64,000 nt of DNA from NCBI GenBank assembly GCA_030704615.1, contig CM060731.1, forward strand, positions 23,870,001 to 23,934,000, written 5' to 3'. The position numbers and the translations under genes are program-made. Source of the stretch: Takakia lepidozioides (Eukaryota; Streptophyta; Takakiopsida; Takakiales; Takakiaceae). Numbering within the stretch: the stretch's first letter is position 1; the number at the start of each line of letters is the position of its first letter. Shown one piece after another: positions 1 through 12,739 of this stretch. The notes below the pieces were generated by a model. The model saw nothing but the letters and a program-made list of their open reading frames with translations. It searched no databases and was not told where the DNA came from.

Positions 1-65
1 GTCGTATTATACTTTTTAATACACATGGTACCTATGGTGGTCTGGCGTATACGTATGGCTTGCAG

Positions 66-3000
66 TATGAGGAGGTTGGTGCAGCCTACCTTGGTGCCTG
101 AGGCACTACGAGAGTCAGTTCCCTACTTCGATCAGCTTGCTATCTCCACTTTCGACTCCTGGCAAAACAAGACTGTTAACACTTTTGACGAGACGATGAA
201 GGTACTCATCCTCCTTTCGGGGTGTGTGTGTGTGTGAGAGCTTTCCCAGGTACCGAATTGTCAATGCTCACAACCAGGTTCTCCCATTTGCTAGACAGAG
301 GGCTTTACTTTGATGGGTCCTGTACATCATGCCAGTATTGATTTACATATCACTGGTGTCGATGATTGAAATAGAGCATCGTGAGTCCCACTTTCCATCT
401 GACTGTAAAGTTCTCCAGCATGTCGTAGTATTTTGGTGAGAAAATCTGCGACGCAGAGAGTAGGGAGGTCATTCACAGCCACACTGCAACATCTTTAAGA
501 GACACTGAGGTTGTGGAAGAGATGCAGTAGCACAAATCAAATCCATATCCCATATGTACTAATGGATCCATCTACTTTTTGATCGTTTGAAGATACAATG
601 ACTGAAAGGTAAAATTTATACTCTACACAATATGTTGTGGGTGGATGTTGCAGTATGCATTTTATGTGGCGGCTTACACGGTGTGTGGGCTTCTACCGGG
701 CCCTGAAGCTGATCAGCTGAAGGTTGACTTTCACGTTATTCAAGAGGGACTTATGGGTATACCCATCAACTTTCCAGGTTTCGCTTACTGTTCATCATTG
801 AAGGTGAGTTCCTCCCATTCAGGTCACATGGATTTCCTCTACTTAGATGACCCTTGCCTTTGAGCTTTTCTCTCTCACACTCACAAATGATTGGGAGGCT
901 ATGACAGCCAGAGTCTACTCCATACAGCTTTATGACGTCTCTCGAAAGTTAGAATGTCTTGTCCGTGGACATAATCTATAGTTTATGAGACTGTTTCTCC
1001 TTCTCTTAAGAACACAAGGGTACATGAACCATTTGCTGTGTACTTGCAAATCTGTACATTGGTATATAAGAAATCTCTTGAATATGTTTTGTCATTAAAA
1101 GCACCATATATACTTACTGATTCTGGCTTGGACAGGCTGCGAAAGATGCATACAATATACTCTTTGGGGTGATTAGGAGATGCAGAGCGGCTGAGACTAA
1201 GCAACAGAATGTTTTGACTGCATTGCTGGATACGAGACTCAATTTGTCGGACGAAGAGATCAAAGGTGTCCTGATGGCCTTCATATTTGCTGGCCATGAG
1301 ACTTCCGCGACTCTTCTGGTTTGGATTGTCAAGTACCTTGAAGAGAATCCTCAGACACTGGAAGATCTCAAGGTATGTTTGAATTAAGTAGTATGTGAAC
1401 ATGCGTGGATCTTATAAGATGGATGGTGGTGTAGAGCTCTTGATTCTTCTGCACCACTTGTGCACATCTTATTTCTGTAGTTTTGCATTCGAGATTCGTT
1501 TGGGTGACATCATGTATACACTGTTTACCACATGTGTAAAGGTTGGCATCTCATGCTTGTTTCCTCTCGTATCCGTCTTCCTTTACCGAAGTAGTCTTGT
1601 ACGTCACACCAACAAACCTGTAATCTCACAATGTGCAATTGGAAAACATGTATGATGGTGGATTGGCCTCTGCGTGATGGATGCAAGGTTGAGCACTTCA
1701 AAATCCAAGCAGAAAAGGCGGCAATGGGAGAGGATGAGGCTTTGACACTAGCCAATACCAAAGCCATGCCTCTAACTTCAAGGGTAAGTATGAATGCTAC
1801 CCATTTTATGTACTCATCACCAGATCAAGTACTGGTCCGTTTGCCAATCACAGAAACACACAAAGACAGAAGTAAGAACTTTGTCTGCATGAGCTGGTAT
1901 TAGAATCAGCCCAACTGTGGGGAAAACCTGAGTCCAGCATGACATAATTAGACTCTGGGCAGTCCTTTTGCCTGCAGTATGACAACAGTCCAGGTAGCTG
2001 GATTTCACTGCTCCTCTGAATGTGAGGTGAATGTGCAAGAATCTCACAGCTATTGCTCATTGCTAAATATCAACAGGTGGCTCACGTGGAAAAATACTCA
2101 TGGGTCACGGTTTTAAATTATATTAATGTACTATTACTCCGTAATGCAGGTCATTCAGGAGTCATTGAGAATGTCAGGTGTCACTTCCATCATCCCCAGG
2201 AGTGTAGCTGATGACAACGTTGAATTTGGTGGTAAATAGCCTCAGATATGCTGCACCTGCTCTAGAGTTATCTAGCACAGTGACTGGAAATTCAGACCAG
2301 CAAAATTTGCCACCTAAAATAAGACAGCCAAGGATAATGCACTCTTGTTCCGAGAGGGCTTGAGAACCATGCCAAATGAAGTCTTGCTCGTAACTTCCAA
2401 AATCCAGAACGTGGTGTGGATTTGCAGATTGAGGAGAACTATTCTGACCTTCTTCCACACCTTTTGGGTTTTACTATGGCTTCAGGTCAACATGTAGCTG
2501 TCATTGGGGTCCGGAGCTCATGGGAGAACTAGCGCAGATAGGGCTCTAGTGGATGATTTGATGCCCACTCAGACAGCAGTGACAGCTGATGAAACTGATC
2601 AATCTTGCTGCTTGATATCCATTTACAGGTAAACACTACCCCAAGGGATGGCAATTTTATGTCGCAATTACAGGAATCCACAATGACCCCAAGATTTATC
2701 CTGACCCTTACAAATTCAACCCTTCCAGATTTGAGGTACAAATCAAATAGCAGAACTCATGAAAGCTGTTTTTTACATGTGGTTCAAGAAGAGTTCCGTA
2801 TGGAAATAAATGTATATATTTTAGTAACTCACATCCGTCGTTCTGGGAAGGTCTCCTGCTTTGTTCTTGTCGATTGTCATGTCTGTATTCTCCTCTTACT
2901 TACAGCAGAATTTGGTGGGTTTTACTGACTGTCTGGTTGGAATGTAGGCGCCACTGAAGCCAAACACGTTCCTCCCATTCGGAAGCGGGAACCGAGTCTG

Positions 3001-3442
3001 CCCAGGGAGTGACCTCGCCAAGATAGAAGTGTTCATTTTCATCCATCGCCTTGTCACAAAATGCAGGTGTGTTCTCAAACTTTTATGCAATCCAATGTTA
3101 TGGAGATGGTGGATCTGTTTTCCTAGTTGGGATGGCGTGAGGGTGTTCTTCGGGCTTGACACGTCTACAGAACAGAGATGTCAGACACATGGATGTGCGT
3201 GTGTGTGAGAGAGAGCGCCAGAGAGAGAGAGAACTTGGAATTTGAGGCTGCCCACCATTATTTCCCTAACAAAAAACCACATTTAGAGAAAGCTTCATGG
3301 ATGTAATGCTCCTCAATCCTTATATGGTTGGAAGATTTGATGCAAGTGCAGGTGGAAGATGGTTGGGGATCAGAAAGGCATTCAATACTGGCCCATACGC
3401 CGGCCCAAAGGAGGCCTAGACATCAAGGTTGAACCACTCTAG
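66..3442 (+). CDS. Cytochrome P450, CYP85-clan type, 5'-partial, eight exons visible
   Basis: Haem-thiolate mono-oxygenase of the endoplasmic reticulum, from the plant clan that oxidises triterpenoids, sterols and brassinosteroids; the substrate cannot be read from sequence. Exons I place by GT/AG borders and continuous P450 homology: 66-201, 654-803, 1136-1372, 1688-1783, 2150-2231, 2629-2735, 2948-3066, 3352-3442. Visible motifs: the I-helix oxygen-binding motif in FAGHETSA (exon 3), the K-helix ExxR as ESLR (exon 5), the PERF-like FNPSRFE (end of exon 6), and the haem loop FGSGNRVCPG with its cysteine ligand (exon 7). The last exon ends in DIKVEPL and a TAG at 3440-3442. The membrane anchor and first exon(s) lie left of the window. 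No stop or frame break was seen in the exons, so it looks functional. Subfamily (CYP716, CYP85 or CYP90 like) is not decided. Confidence 0.88.
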
Positions 3443-4658
3443 GCTCCGAATTAATCTACAACAGTTCCCTACAGAATGCCAACCAATATAGTTGTACCCA
3501 TGTACAGTGTACACCTCAAAATTGACGCACAATCATTAATATACAATGTAATCTATAGTAATCAACTTGTGTACAGTGCTTAAAAACTTTGATGTCGCCA
3601 TCACCTCCAGTAGATTGGACAATTGCTCGAGTATTGTGTACTCCATCGCCATGCTTACATCACCTGCATTGAAGTCTGTCAGTGTTGGTAACTTCGTATG
3701 TGCGCAGTTTAGTGCGAGACTCGAGTTGCTTTCTAGTAAAAGTACAGACAGCCGCTATCACTGAGCAGTGTGCTCGCTTCATCATCGCTCTCTGTCTGCA
3801 TCGTCCACACGCGAGAAAACGAAAGCGAACTCCTCACCTTCACGGGAACTACACAAAACTAAACGGGAAAAAAAAAAAGGGAAAAAAACTTTGGACAGTG
3901 TGAACTTTGGATACCAAGTGTGAGTTACACCGAGTTACAGTCGCTGGCGTGGAAACAGGTGTAACCCCGAGTGGAGTTTAGTGTCACCCTACTGAGCTTC
4001 AGTTCCATCTTCTCTAGAGGGGGTGGGGAAGCTTTGACATGCTGGATTCATGTCAAAAATCGCACGTGTGCATTAAGATCTTACATTATTCCTAGTGTCC
4101 TGCGGTGCCCACTTGCTTGTTGGCCATTGTGCTCTTGGAGGTCATTTTTTCCTCTGTTTTAGTATCTTGTTTTTATTTATTTATTTATTTTGTTATTTTG
4201 TTTTTGGCAATTTGATCAATAGGGTATTTTATTTATTTATTTTAAGAAACAAAAAGAAGAACCGGTGTTTCCAAACACCTCATAAAATTAAAAAAAACAA
4301 AAAAGAGAAAAACAGGGGACAGAGGCCTTTTGGAATTATTAGGGGGAAAGAAATCAAAACGCCTGCCAAGCCCCTCCATAATGCACACTCGGGAAGTGTT
4401 TTTTTAAGAAATTTGGAAAACAGCACGAGTGGCTATAGGGTTTTGCAAAAAATAGAGTACATTCTGTTCATCCACTGAATTGCATCCATTTATATCATCT
4501 ATATTTGGCGAATTCATCCATAATTTATGTTTTATTTGGAGAAATTTCGTGATTTCATCCATGAAAAAACAGGGAATTTTCGACAGAATATTTTATTTTA
4601 TTTTTTGAAATCCGGCGAGAATTCGCATAAAAGACACGCTTGACGGCACACACGCGGC

Positions 4659-4703
<45 letters not shown>

Positions 4704-5060
4704 ACAGGGGACAAGGGTCATTTCCTTGAGAGAAGAGGGCTTTGAGAAGAAGGCGCGGGCAATGTAGATCGCTCCGCAAGTTGTGGTGAGGCCGTTTTTG
4801 GCTCTCTCTGTCAACGATCGAGCCCTGTCGTCGTCCTTGCACCTCCCCGGCTAAGCTAAGGTGTACTGAAGCTAGGCACAGTTTTCAGTATCCCCTAAAG
4901 ACAACAGAAATGTCTCAATGGGCCTGCCCTCCCAACTCATGAACTAACAGAATTTTCTTCGTCTCCCCACTTCTCTCCTTTTCTCTACCTCCCTTGGTAA
5001 GCTCCCCCTTTCATCATCAGCTGCTCCATCTCCCCTATGCATTGATGGGCCGCCTTCCGT
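3443..5060. other. Spacer with LINE-like poly-A tails, no gene recognised
   Basis: No coding region is supported. The stretch holds P450 3' flank, AT-rich sequence and a 39-nt T run at 4661-4699. On the minus strand the T run reads as a poly-A tail preceded by CCCTTGTCCCCTGTTCTT. A similar motif, GTCCCCTGTTTTTCTC, is seen on the minus strand near 4295-4320, and one on the plus strand near 7480. I infer 3' stubs of LINE insertions. Confidence 0.5.
4661..4699 (-). repeat. 39-nt homopolymer, T on plus strand
   Basis: An uninterrupted T run, directly visible. Read on the minus strand it is an A tail after a motif shared with the LINE 3' end near 7480, so it probably marks a severely 5'-truncated LINE insertion. 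Confidence 0.8.
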
Positions 5061-5061
5061 A

Positions 5062-5445
5062 ACTTTGACATGATTCTGCCAATGTGACAACATGAAAGTA
5101 TCAGAAACATGTAACACAGACGAGGAGAAGTTGTGGAATGAATACGTTTCTGACCCCAGTCAATGGTGGGACAATCAAGGCAAGAAGGTGAATGTGTGTT
5201 GGATTATAGAGAGTAGCAGATGCAATTGAGTGTAGGAACTAGTGTGATTAGTTGAGTTGGGTGCTTCCTAGAACAAGTCTAGGCTGTCATCGTCAACTGC
5301 TAGCAGCAAGGCAAGGTTGTATGCATGATTCGTGCGAGGCATGGATAGCTGAAGGAGCAAGGATAGAGTGTGGGTGCAGATTCACCCAAGAGGGCCGGAC
5401 TTCAAGCTCCAGATTAACTATGAAGCTACAAGAATTTGCTGTACT
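5062..5445 (+). pseudogene. OSB-like (organellar ssDNA-binding protein) gene fragment, copy A
   Basis: The plus strand from the ATG at 5092 encodes a short peptide with WNEYVSDPSQWWDN. A second stretch near 5380-5430 reads HPRGPDFKLQINYEA. In plant OSB proteins a W..P..WWDNR..K segment is followed by the PDF motif (APDFKHK), which binds single-stranded organellar DNA; both pieces match that order and are separated by an intron-like stretch. No OB-fold upstream was found, so this is a gene fragment rather than a whole gene. A second copy of about 400 bp lies inverted at 24600-25020. Whether either copy is expressed is unknown. Confidence 0.5.
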
Positions 5446-5690
5446 GGGTAGGTACTTCGACGGCCCAGTTTGTCTTTTTGCATGATAACACCCGCTTTTG
5501 CAGTACAGGCAAAGCGGAGTACTTCGCCCCTTAGGCCACATGTTCGAATTCGAACACTCTTCCGTCGCCCTCTATCCGCGTGGCTTTTTCTCCGAGTTTG
5601 ACTCCCAAGCTGACCTTACACTTATCGGCCACTTTTCTGACGTTAAACCCGCGTCCACCTGTCACTGACCCTATGGACTGTGCCACCCGC

Positions 5691-5820
5691 ATGGGCTGTG
5701 TTGGGCTGTGTTGGGCTGTGACAGGTTGTGTCAAACTGTGACGAGCTGTGATAGGCTGTGTGATGCTGTGATGGGCTGTGATAAGCTGTGTCATACTGTG
5801 GTGACCTGTGATGACTGTGT
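5691..5820. repeat. 10-bp-period degenerate minisatellite (GGGCTGTGTT-like)
   Basis: About 13 consecutive decamers with a conserved CTGTG core and a variable remainder, for example GGGCTGTGTT and TAGGCTGTGT. The strict 10-base spacing is visible directly. Minus-strand open frames through it (ITARHSLTQP-like) follow from the repeat and are not taken as genes. Confidence 0.8.
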
Positions 5821-5959
5821 AAACACCCGTGTTCTACGCTCAGGCCATACACATTCAGCTTTACGATAAGTGCCTCATGCTCCGCTGGTATTACCAGTGT
5901 AGTCCGTGACTGCTTCTGTGTTTCAATATGCAAATCATGTTGCAATGGATCATGGATAC

Positions 5960-7511
5960 CACTGTATCCCTTTAACTTATTGGCATTAACTCTTAGACCC
6001 ATAACAACCTTCTTATCTAGGTGGTCCGAAAAGTGGGGGCATTTGAATTTGTCATCAGCCAATTGGGACTCGGTGTGGAAAGATATATGGAAAAAACAGA
6101 GGGCTGCCAAAATCTCAGGCTTCTTGTGGAAGCTGGCTCATAGAATCTTGCCTGTCAATGCCAAGACCTTATTCAACAATGCTACTTGCGGTTTATGCAT
6201 GTCACACCCTGAGTCCATCGAGCACTGTTTGGCAGACTGTCCCTTCCCTGCTAGAGTTTGGAGAGTTGTGTTAGGCTTTTATTCATGTTGGGAGTCTTTT
6301 CCATCCCCAACCCCCTCCTCTCTTCTGCTCTTAAATTTCTTGCCTGCTCATGTGCCATCTGTTTGCCCTGTGTAGGCAAGTCTTAGAGCTTTAACCTTAT
6401 GGAACCTCTGGAAGGTTAGATGTGCTCTTGTTTTTGAAGGGAGACCCCCCAGGGGCAGGTCTGTGTTTTTTTGCATTTATCAAGACCTGCTTACTGAGGG
6501 AAGGAAGGCTTGGGATATTTTGTGTGCAGCTGTTTCCAGATCTTCAGAACAACGTGGCAGGCAGCTCATCAATAGCTTTCAGCAGTCCTAGGGCAAAAAT
6601 GACATTCTTGGAACTTGTCTTCCCAACATGCGGTACTGCTAGATAGTCTCCACTCCCAATTCATGGGATATCTCCTGGTGATGGGGACGATGTGGACTTC
6701 AACTAGAGGCACAAGAAGCCTCACATTGCCAAGTCTAGGACTCAGCTGTGTTTTTAGCATGTAGCTCGAGTTTCTTTTCTCAAACTTCTCCCTACTCCAG
6801 ACTTGGGTACTACTTTTGCCACCAGGCAGCTGTTCTACTTGTTATCATCCTCCTCGGCTGCTTATCAACCTTGCTCTTTAGGCTCACCTGCTTTATCTCT
6901 CTTCATGCACTAGCTGCATTCATCTTTATCCTGCTCATTCGCTTGCTTTGCTCTTAGCTAGTATGCTTGGTCACGGAGAAGTTCCCCCTCAGTGAGCCTC
7001 TAGTTACACACAACACTCAGTGTTTTCAGTACAGACCATGGATTGTGCTTACACCCCCAACCCTGACTGTGTTCCCGTGTTGGTTGTGGGATGCATTTGG
7101 GCAGGTAATGTGGTCACCAGGCCCATCGCGAGGCTGTCTGTTCTGGCTGGATTGTGCGTGGTATATGAGACGTCAGCAAACATTTCGCCCACCCAACAGA
7201 CAACCCAAATCAGCTTTGTTGCTGTAGCACTCAAGAATGCCTCTTCCCCTCACGTTCAATGTCTTGTTTATTGTGAACACCACCCTAACTACCACCTCTG
7301 GATGCATACTTTTGCCCTCACTATATCAAACCATAGCTCTGCCCCAACTTTCTATGTTGTAGCAAACAGCTTTCTTAGTCTAAAGATCACAACAGGTGAG
7401 TTGCTTCTCCTCCCCGGTGGTTATTTTTTCCACCTTAATGTAAACCTTATTTCATTTAATTTGATTAAAAGGGCCCTTGTCCCCCTTTGTTTTTATAAAA
7501 GAGAAAAAAAA
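5960..7511 (+). mobile_element. LINE 3' fragment with zf-RVT domain
   Basis: The frame at 5980-6375 encodes the zinc-binding domain that ends plant L1-type LINE ORF2 proteins: ISGFLWKLAHRILPVNAKT, then the cysteine/histidine cluster CGLC...EHCLADCPF...RVW. The frame then breaks; downstream peptides near 6480-6600 (LLTEGRKAWDILCAAVSRS in another frame) look like the protein's C-terminus. No RT domain precedes it, so the copy is 5'-truncated, as is usual for target-primed insertions. I place the 3' end provisionally at the short A run near 7503-7511, after CCCTTGTCCCC. The 6700-7500 stretch would then be LINE 3' UTR, which is inference. Confidence 0.65.
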
Positions 7512-8034
7512 CTTCGTTGAAATTTGGTTTCTAGTTTCCACGCCGGCGACAGAATGGATGAATGAAGTGTAAATGCGGGATGGACGAACATAAATTCAAG
7601 TGGGGCGCGGAGGATGGATGAGTATGGGTGCCGATGAATGATAATCCAAGAAGCGTGATGGGCGAATGATAGTCCCAGGATGTGGATGAACAGACGGCGG
7701 CAGCGGTAGTTGGACAGAGAGAAGGCAGTATAGGCAAGAGCCTTGTCTACGGGCCGGGCAACCCTAATTATATTTCCAGAGAGAAGCACGGGAGGTTGCT
7801 GTTGCTGCTGGCTGCGTTCGGAATCGATCGATTTGGTTTGCGCATTGGTGCAGAGACGGAGGGGAATTGTGGCGAGCAGCCGAGTATCGAGGATAGACCA
7901 TGCGGCAGCACCTGCGGTGTACCCTCGTCTTGGTGACTCCAGTAAGTTTTATTGCGAGCTATCGTCCTGGCACAGGGTCTCTCTCATTATGCAGCGCATC
8001 ATGTGGTGGCCGCTAGGTCGGGTGGTGCACACTC
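7512..8034. other. Spacer / probable promoter and 5' UTR of the UBP gene
   Basis: No protein family recognised. An open frame continues upstream of the chosen UBP start in a different phase (7743-8084), so the true 5' exon structure is uncertain. Confidence 0.4.
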
Positions 8035-11000
8035 ATGGCTTGTCCTCCGCTTGTGCCACTCCTGCACAACTCCTGGCCGGCTAATGGAAGTGCGCGGCGT
8101 AAGGGGGGTCCGCTTGGCTTGAGAAATTTGGGGAATACCTGCTACCTCAACAGTGTGCTGCAGTGCCTCACCTACACGCCACCGCTTGCCGATTTATGCC
8201 TACATGGCCTTCATTCTTCCTGTTGTCAGATTCTCCACCCTTCCAGCTCCTTAGTAGGGATTGCGAATTATGGCATTTTTGAGGTCTAAACTGGTTGAAG
8301 TATGGGCTTGACCTTTGCGTTCTCCGTCAAGTTCCATGCTAGGGTAGAGTAGTGTGAAGAGGATGTAGATTGCATAAGTCTGCTGCAAAGACCTGCATTT
8401 CATGTCAGCCGTTCGTTGGGCTCATTTGTATGTGTTGTATGCAGGTAATGCGTTAAACGGAAAGAATAATAGTAATTGCCCGTTCTGCTTCCTGGAGAAA
8501 CGTATTCAACGTTCTTTGACTACAGATTCTGAGGTTGATGCCCCTGTGAAGATTTATAATCGGCTCCAATACTTTGCCAAGCACTTTCGGAATGGACGCC
8601 AGGAAGATGCCCATGAACTTCTCAGGTACGCAATTGAAGCGTGCAACAGTGTGTGTGTGCAGCTGCATAAATTGTTGTTGGGGAACAAGAGTGCAATCAA
8701 GCATACTGATGCTAAGGGATCGAAGGAGGAGCCACATACAGTGGTGAAAGAGATTTTTGGGGGCATCTTGCAAAGTCAGGTGAAGTGCCTCTCATGTACT
8801 ACCGAATCCAATAAGTTGGACGAGATCATGGATCTCAGCCTCGACATTGTGCGCTTGCACTCTGTGAAGGAGGCTCTCTGTCGCTTCTTTCAGCCTGAGG
8901 TGTTGGATGGTGACAACAAGTACCGGTGCAACCAGTAGGTTTACTTTTCTCTGTCACCCGTTTTCATTTCTTAACCGTGTAAGATGTGACTAGTTCTACA
9001 GAACAAGCACCTCACCAATTGCCCTGTTTGGGGTGCATTTCTCTAGCATGTCGGACAAAACTTGGGGTAACTCAAGTGAGTCAGGAGCATTGGACTGGTA
9101 CAATGATTCTTAATAATTTGAACAAGTTTTGATTGTACTCCATTTGTTGGAGTCAAACTTGAGCCAACAACTCATCATCTCTTTGTTAGTATTGCCTCAT
9201 TATTGTTGTAGAGCATGTGTACCATCCTTTTCCAAATCCTGCACAGAGCAGAAGGCTGTATGTTACATGAAAAACATCACTTCCTTTAAAGCAAGTTCTT
9301 ACAAGTCATAGGTAGAGGATCAACAACTCTGTTACCTATCAATTCTTCCTTTTGCATTCTGTTGGATAGTGTCTCACAGTTTCACTGTCAGAGGGCATGG
9401 TCTCATTACAGTTTTGAGGACTTTCTGGGTTCTTCCTACTAAAGGACATTGTGAACAGTTTGATTGGGTTGGAAATCCAACCGCCCTGTGATTGGCCTGC
9501 ATGGCTGATGCTGATTTGTTGTGGTGATAAGGACGACCAGTTTATTTCAGCTTGTAATTTTGGTCAGGTTTTCGTATAATTGAAGCTTCGAGTACTGAGG
9601 TTAGGTCCTTCTTTTCTTTTTACAGGTGCAAAAAGCTTTCACCAGCTCGTAAGCAGATGGCTGTTTATCGGGCACCCAATGTACTTGTTATTCAATTGAA
9701 GGTGGGGCTTTTCACCCGATTGAGATATTCTTGTAGCTGCCTCCAGTTAGCAAATGGTCCACATGAGACTTACCTATTGTTTGTATTGAAGTGCATACTT
9801 AGTGTTGAAACTCAGATGTACCTCCTGCAAGGAAAGAATGTACATACATAGACATTGTGTTCTTGAGACATCAGCTTTCATTTCCTTCATACTTATTGAA
9901 GACCTAACCCTTTGACCCTGGTGGTTGGGAAATTTGGTCTGTGCAGAGGTTTGAGAACATTTTTGGGGGCAAGATAGACCGCCATGTTTTGTTTGAGGAA
10001 AGATTGGGGCTGGAAGGTCACATGTGCAGAGCAAGCAAGGTAGGAGTATAGCCTGCACTGTTGGCCAATTCTGGCAAGCATAGGTGTCGTCTGCTTTGAA
10101 AAATAACGGTGAGACAGTGGAAAAAGTTGGTAGAGTTTGACACCCCTATCCTCGGTGATTTTGTGTAACACTTACTAACTTTTTGCTCACTGCATTGTAT
10201 AATGAAGGTAGACAGAAGCTCCATCCCCTGTTTCTCTAAATAACTGTATCTCAAGTTCTTTCTCCTTGCACTTGTAGGAAGTAGGCATCAGTAGCATCGT
10301 GAATGTGCAATCATGTTTGCAGGGGAGCAATGGCAGTGCATGTGTCACGAGGTCACAATGCTGGGCTTAAGACTTACTGGCTACTTAGTCTGGCCATGCA
10401 AGGAGAAGATAATTTTCCATATGTGTGATTGAATTGACACAGTAAATCTTGTTGGCTCAGAATGCACGACCGGAGTATGTCCTGTATGGAGTCGTTGTGC
10501 ATGCAGGTCATTCGCAAGATGCTGGACATTATTATGCATATGTCAAGGTACACTTCTCGTCATCATGTAGTTTTCGTCAAGATGAGAAACTTTGATATCA
10601 CTCGGAGTTGGTTGGTGAGGGATCTTTCGACTAAATTTACAGACAGATGTTCTACAGTCAGTAATTGTTCATAAACTGCTCTTTTCCTGCAAGGTGCATG
10701 TCTCTGTGGATGTAACTGAGCCATTATTGGGACTGTGTTGTGCACCAGGATGCCAGTGGAAGATGGTTTTGCTGTAATGATGCCAGTGTCTCTCCAGTAA
10801 ACACTCAGTCTGTCTTAGCAGAAAAGGCTTACATGCTTTTCTATGTTCGCACCTCTGCTGGGCCCAAGATTTGCAAAGAAACGGTGGCTCCATGTGGTGC
10901 TTGGACACCGTCACCGCCAGTTACTCCTGATACAGGACCTTCTGAGTCTCAGAAAAAGTCTGGGCTCTCTACGGCACATCCCGGTCCACTTTTTGGCAAC

Positions 11001-12736
11001 AGTACAAATACAAGTGGGAATGGCAGAGGGACAACAAGCCCTCAGATGAAGCTTGGTGGGACTGTAGCTTTCAATGGTGGAAAGTCTGGACTTGTTGGCA
11101 ATGGTAGCCATTACAAGCTTGAGCCTTTGGTCAATGGCAAGTCTGTGACTAAAGACCATACCTGCAGACAATCAGATTCCATGAGCAATGGCTTGGCTGT
11201 TGATGATCAGTCAGCCTCATTTAACTCCGACAGCATTAAAGGAGATGAGATATTGCCTATTTATGGACCTAATCTTCCCCTACTTCCACTCTCGACCCCT
11301 GCAGAGGGCCTGAGGTCTGCTTATCAGGCTGTCACAGTTGTGTCAACCACCCAATCTGTGATACCAGAGGATCCATCTCAGGTTTGCAAACAAACAGAGT
11401 CAACACTGAATCATTCTTTGGGAGATGGTCCTCTGCCAGCAACAGAAAATGCCAATGGCGGTACGGTAACAAGCTCTCACGCAAAAGCTATCACCCTCTC
11501 TGCTTCCGCACTACTTAGTCAAGGAGCTTCTTCTTTAGGATCTGGTCACGTGTTATCTAAAGAGGAGATGCAAACTCCTGAGCTTTTGGGGAACAACAAG
11601 GAGATAGAATGTAGAGTAGAGGCAGAAGTTGTGCACCAGAAAACTCTGTTGGAGGGGGAGAGAGTCTTCTGTCGGAAAAGGCTGCAGAAGGAAGTTTGTA
11701 GTTCTTTTTCAACAAACGGGCATGAAGAGAAAAGAGAGGGAGTTGCTCCAAATGTTGATACCGATGAGAGGCACGGTTCGATGGATGTGGAGCAGCTATC
11801 AGAGCTTGAGAAGCTGAAGATTCTGTAAGATGAAATTCTATATAATTGTTTTGCTTTAAGCTGTGGTTTTGCGATGTATAATGGATAGAGGAATTCAACC
11901 TGGTGTTCAAGAAATCGGTTTCTGTTTATGGCAAGGAAGGCTATCCCTCCCTGATGATTGTTGGGTGGCAGCCGATCTTTTATGATGGGACATAATTTAG
12001 GCAGGCAGGATTAGATTGTCACATGATTTGTATGCTGACTTGTAAATATTACCAGGCTTGAGAAGGAGGGCCGTGAGGAGTTGCAGCGATCTGGGTGGTG
12101 TGATGCTGTGAGAGAATCCATGCAGGCCGCCAAAAAAAGGCGGTTGCTGCCCAGGGATTTGACTGAGAAAGCTCATTTAAGGTATGTTGAAATATACGTC
12201 TGTGGAGGGATATAGCAGTGGACGGGATACTGAGACCAACTGAGTAGAGGTTCAGCTACACAAATGCTCTGAATCTAGTCATGGTTGTTTGTTACACCAG
12301 CCGAGCTGTGATTGCTACTAGAGGGGTCCTTGAATTTCTAAACCAGTATGTTGAGAACTAGGAACAAGGTCAATTTTTTAAGCCAGATGCTGTTTTTAAA
12401 GCAGGGGAGGTGTCTGCACACATGAGTGAGGTCTATTGTACTGTTGCTCTTATTCTGATTTCCAGTATCCTTTATCTCTTTAATCCCATCTGGATGTGTC
12501 TTCAGATGTGTTCACTGCGGAGGTCATTGGAAAGAAATGTTGGAAACTTTGGTATGCTTGTATGGGTGTTCTTTGGTGATACCAACTATGCACACCATTT
12601 ATTGTGTGTGCCATGTCGATGCAGGAAGCAACTTATTGTTGAGGTGCAAGGGTCACTGAAACTTCAGGTTCCTAGAGAGTTGAAGGAGCACCTGGTGGAA
12701 CAGTTGAGAGCTTTTTTTGCGCCAAAAGACTGCTAG
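8035..12736 (+). CDS. Ubiquitin-specific protease (USP/UBP, C19; UBP23/36-like)
   Basis: Deubiquitinase that cleaves ubiquitin from proteins. Cys box [17 protein letters not shown] carries the catalytic Cys (exon 1, near 8115-8165). Exon 2 (about 8446-8934) holds [25 protein letters not shown] and [11 protein letters not shown]. Exon 3 (9626-9701) completes the CxxC zinc ribbon and ends IQLK; exon 4 is 9947-10039. Exon 5 (10461-10547) holds the His box [20 protein letters not shown]. Exon 6 (10749-11824) closes the catalytic domain with KAYMLFYVR and then runs about 300 residues of low-complexity Ser/Thr/Gly-rich tail. Further exons at 12056-12181, about 12506-12551 and to the TAG at 12734-12736 follow, but splice phases there are not all resolved. 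An open stretch near 12895-13077 could be an alternative last exon. The start ATG at 8035 and the exon 1 donor are also uncertain. Catalytic residues are intact. Confidence 0.87.
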
Positions 12737-12739
12737 GTG

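Noticed and set aside
10911-11910. Minus-strand open frames opposite UBP exon 6
   Set aside because: Antisense shadows of a long coding exon.
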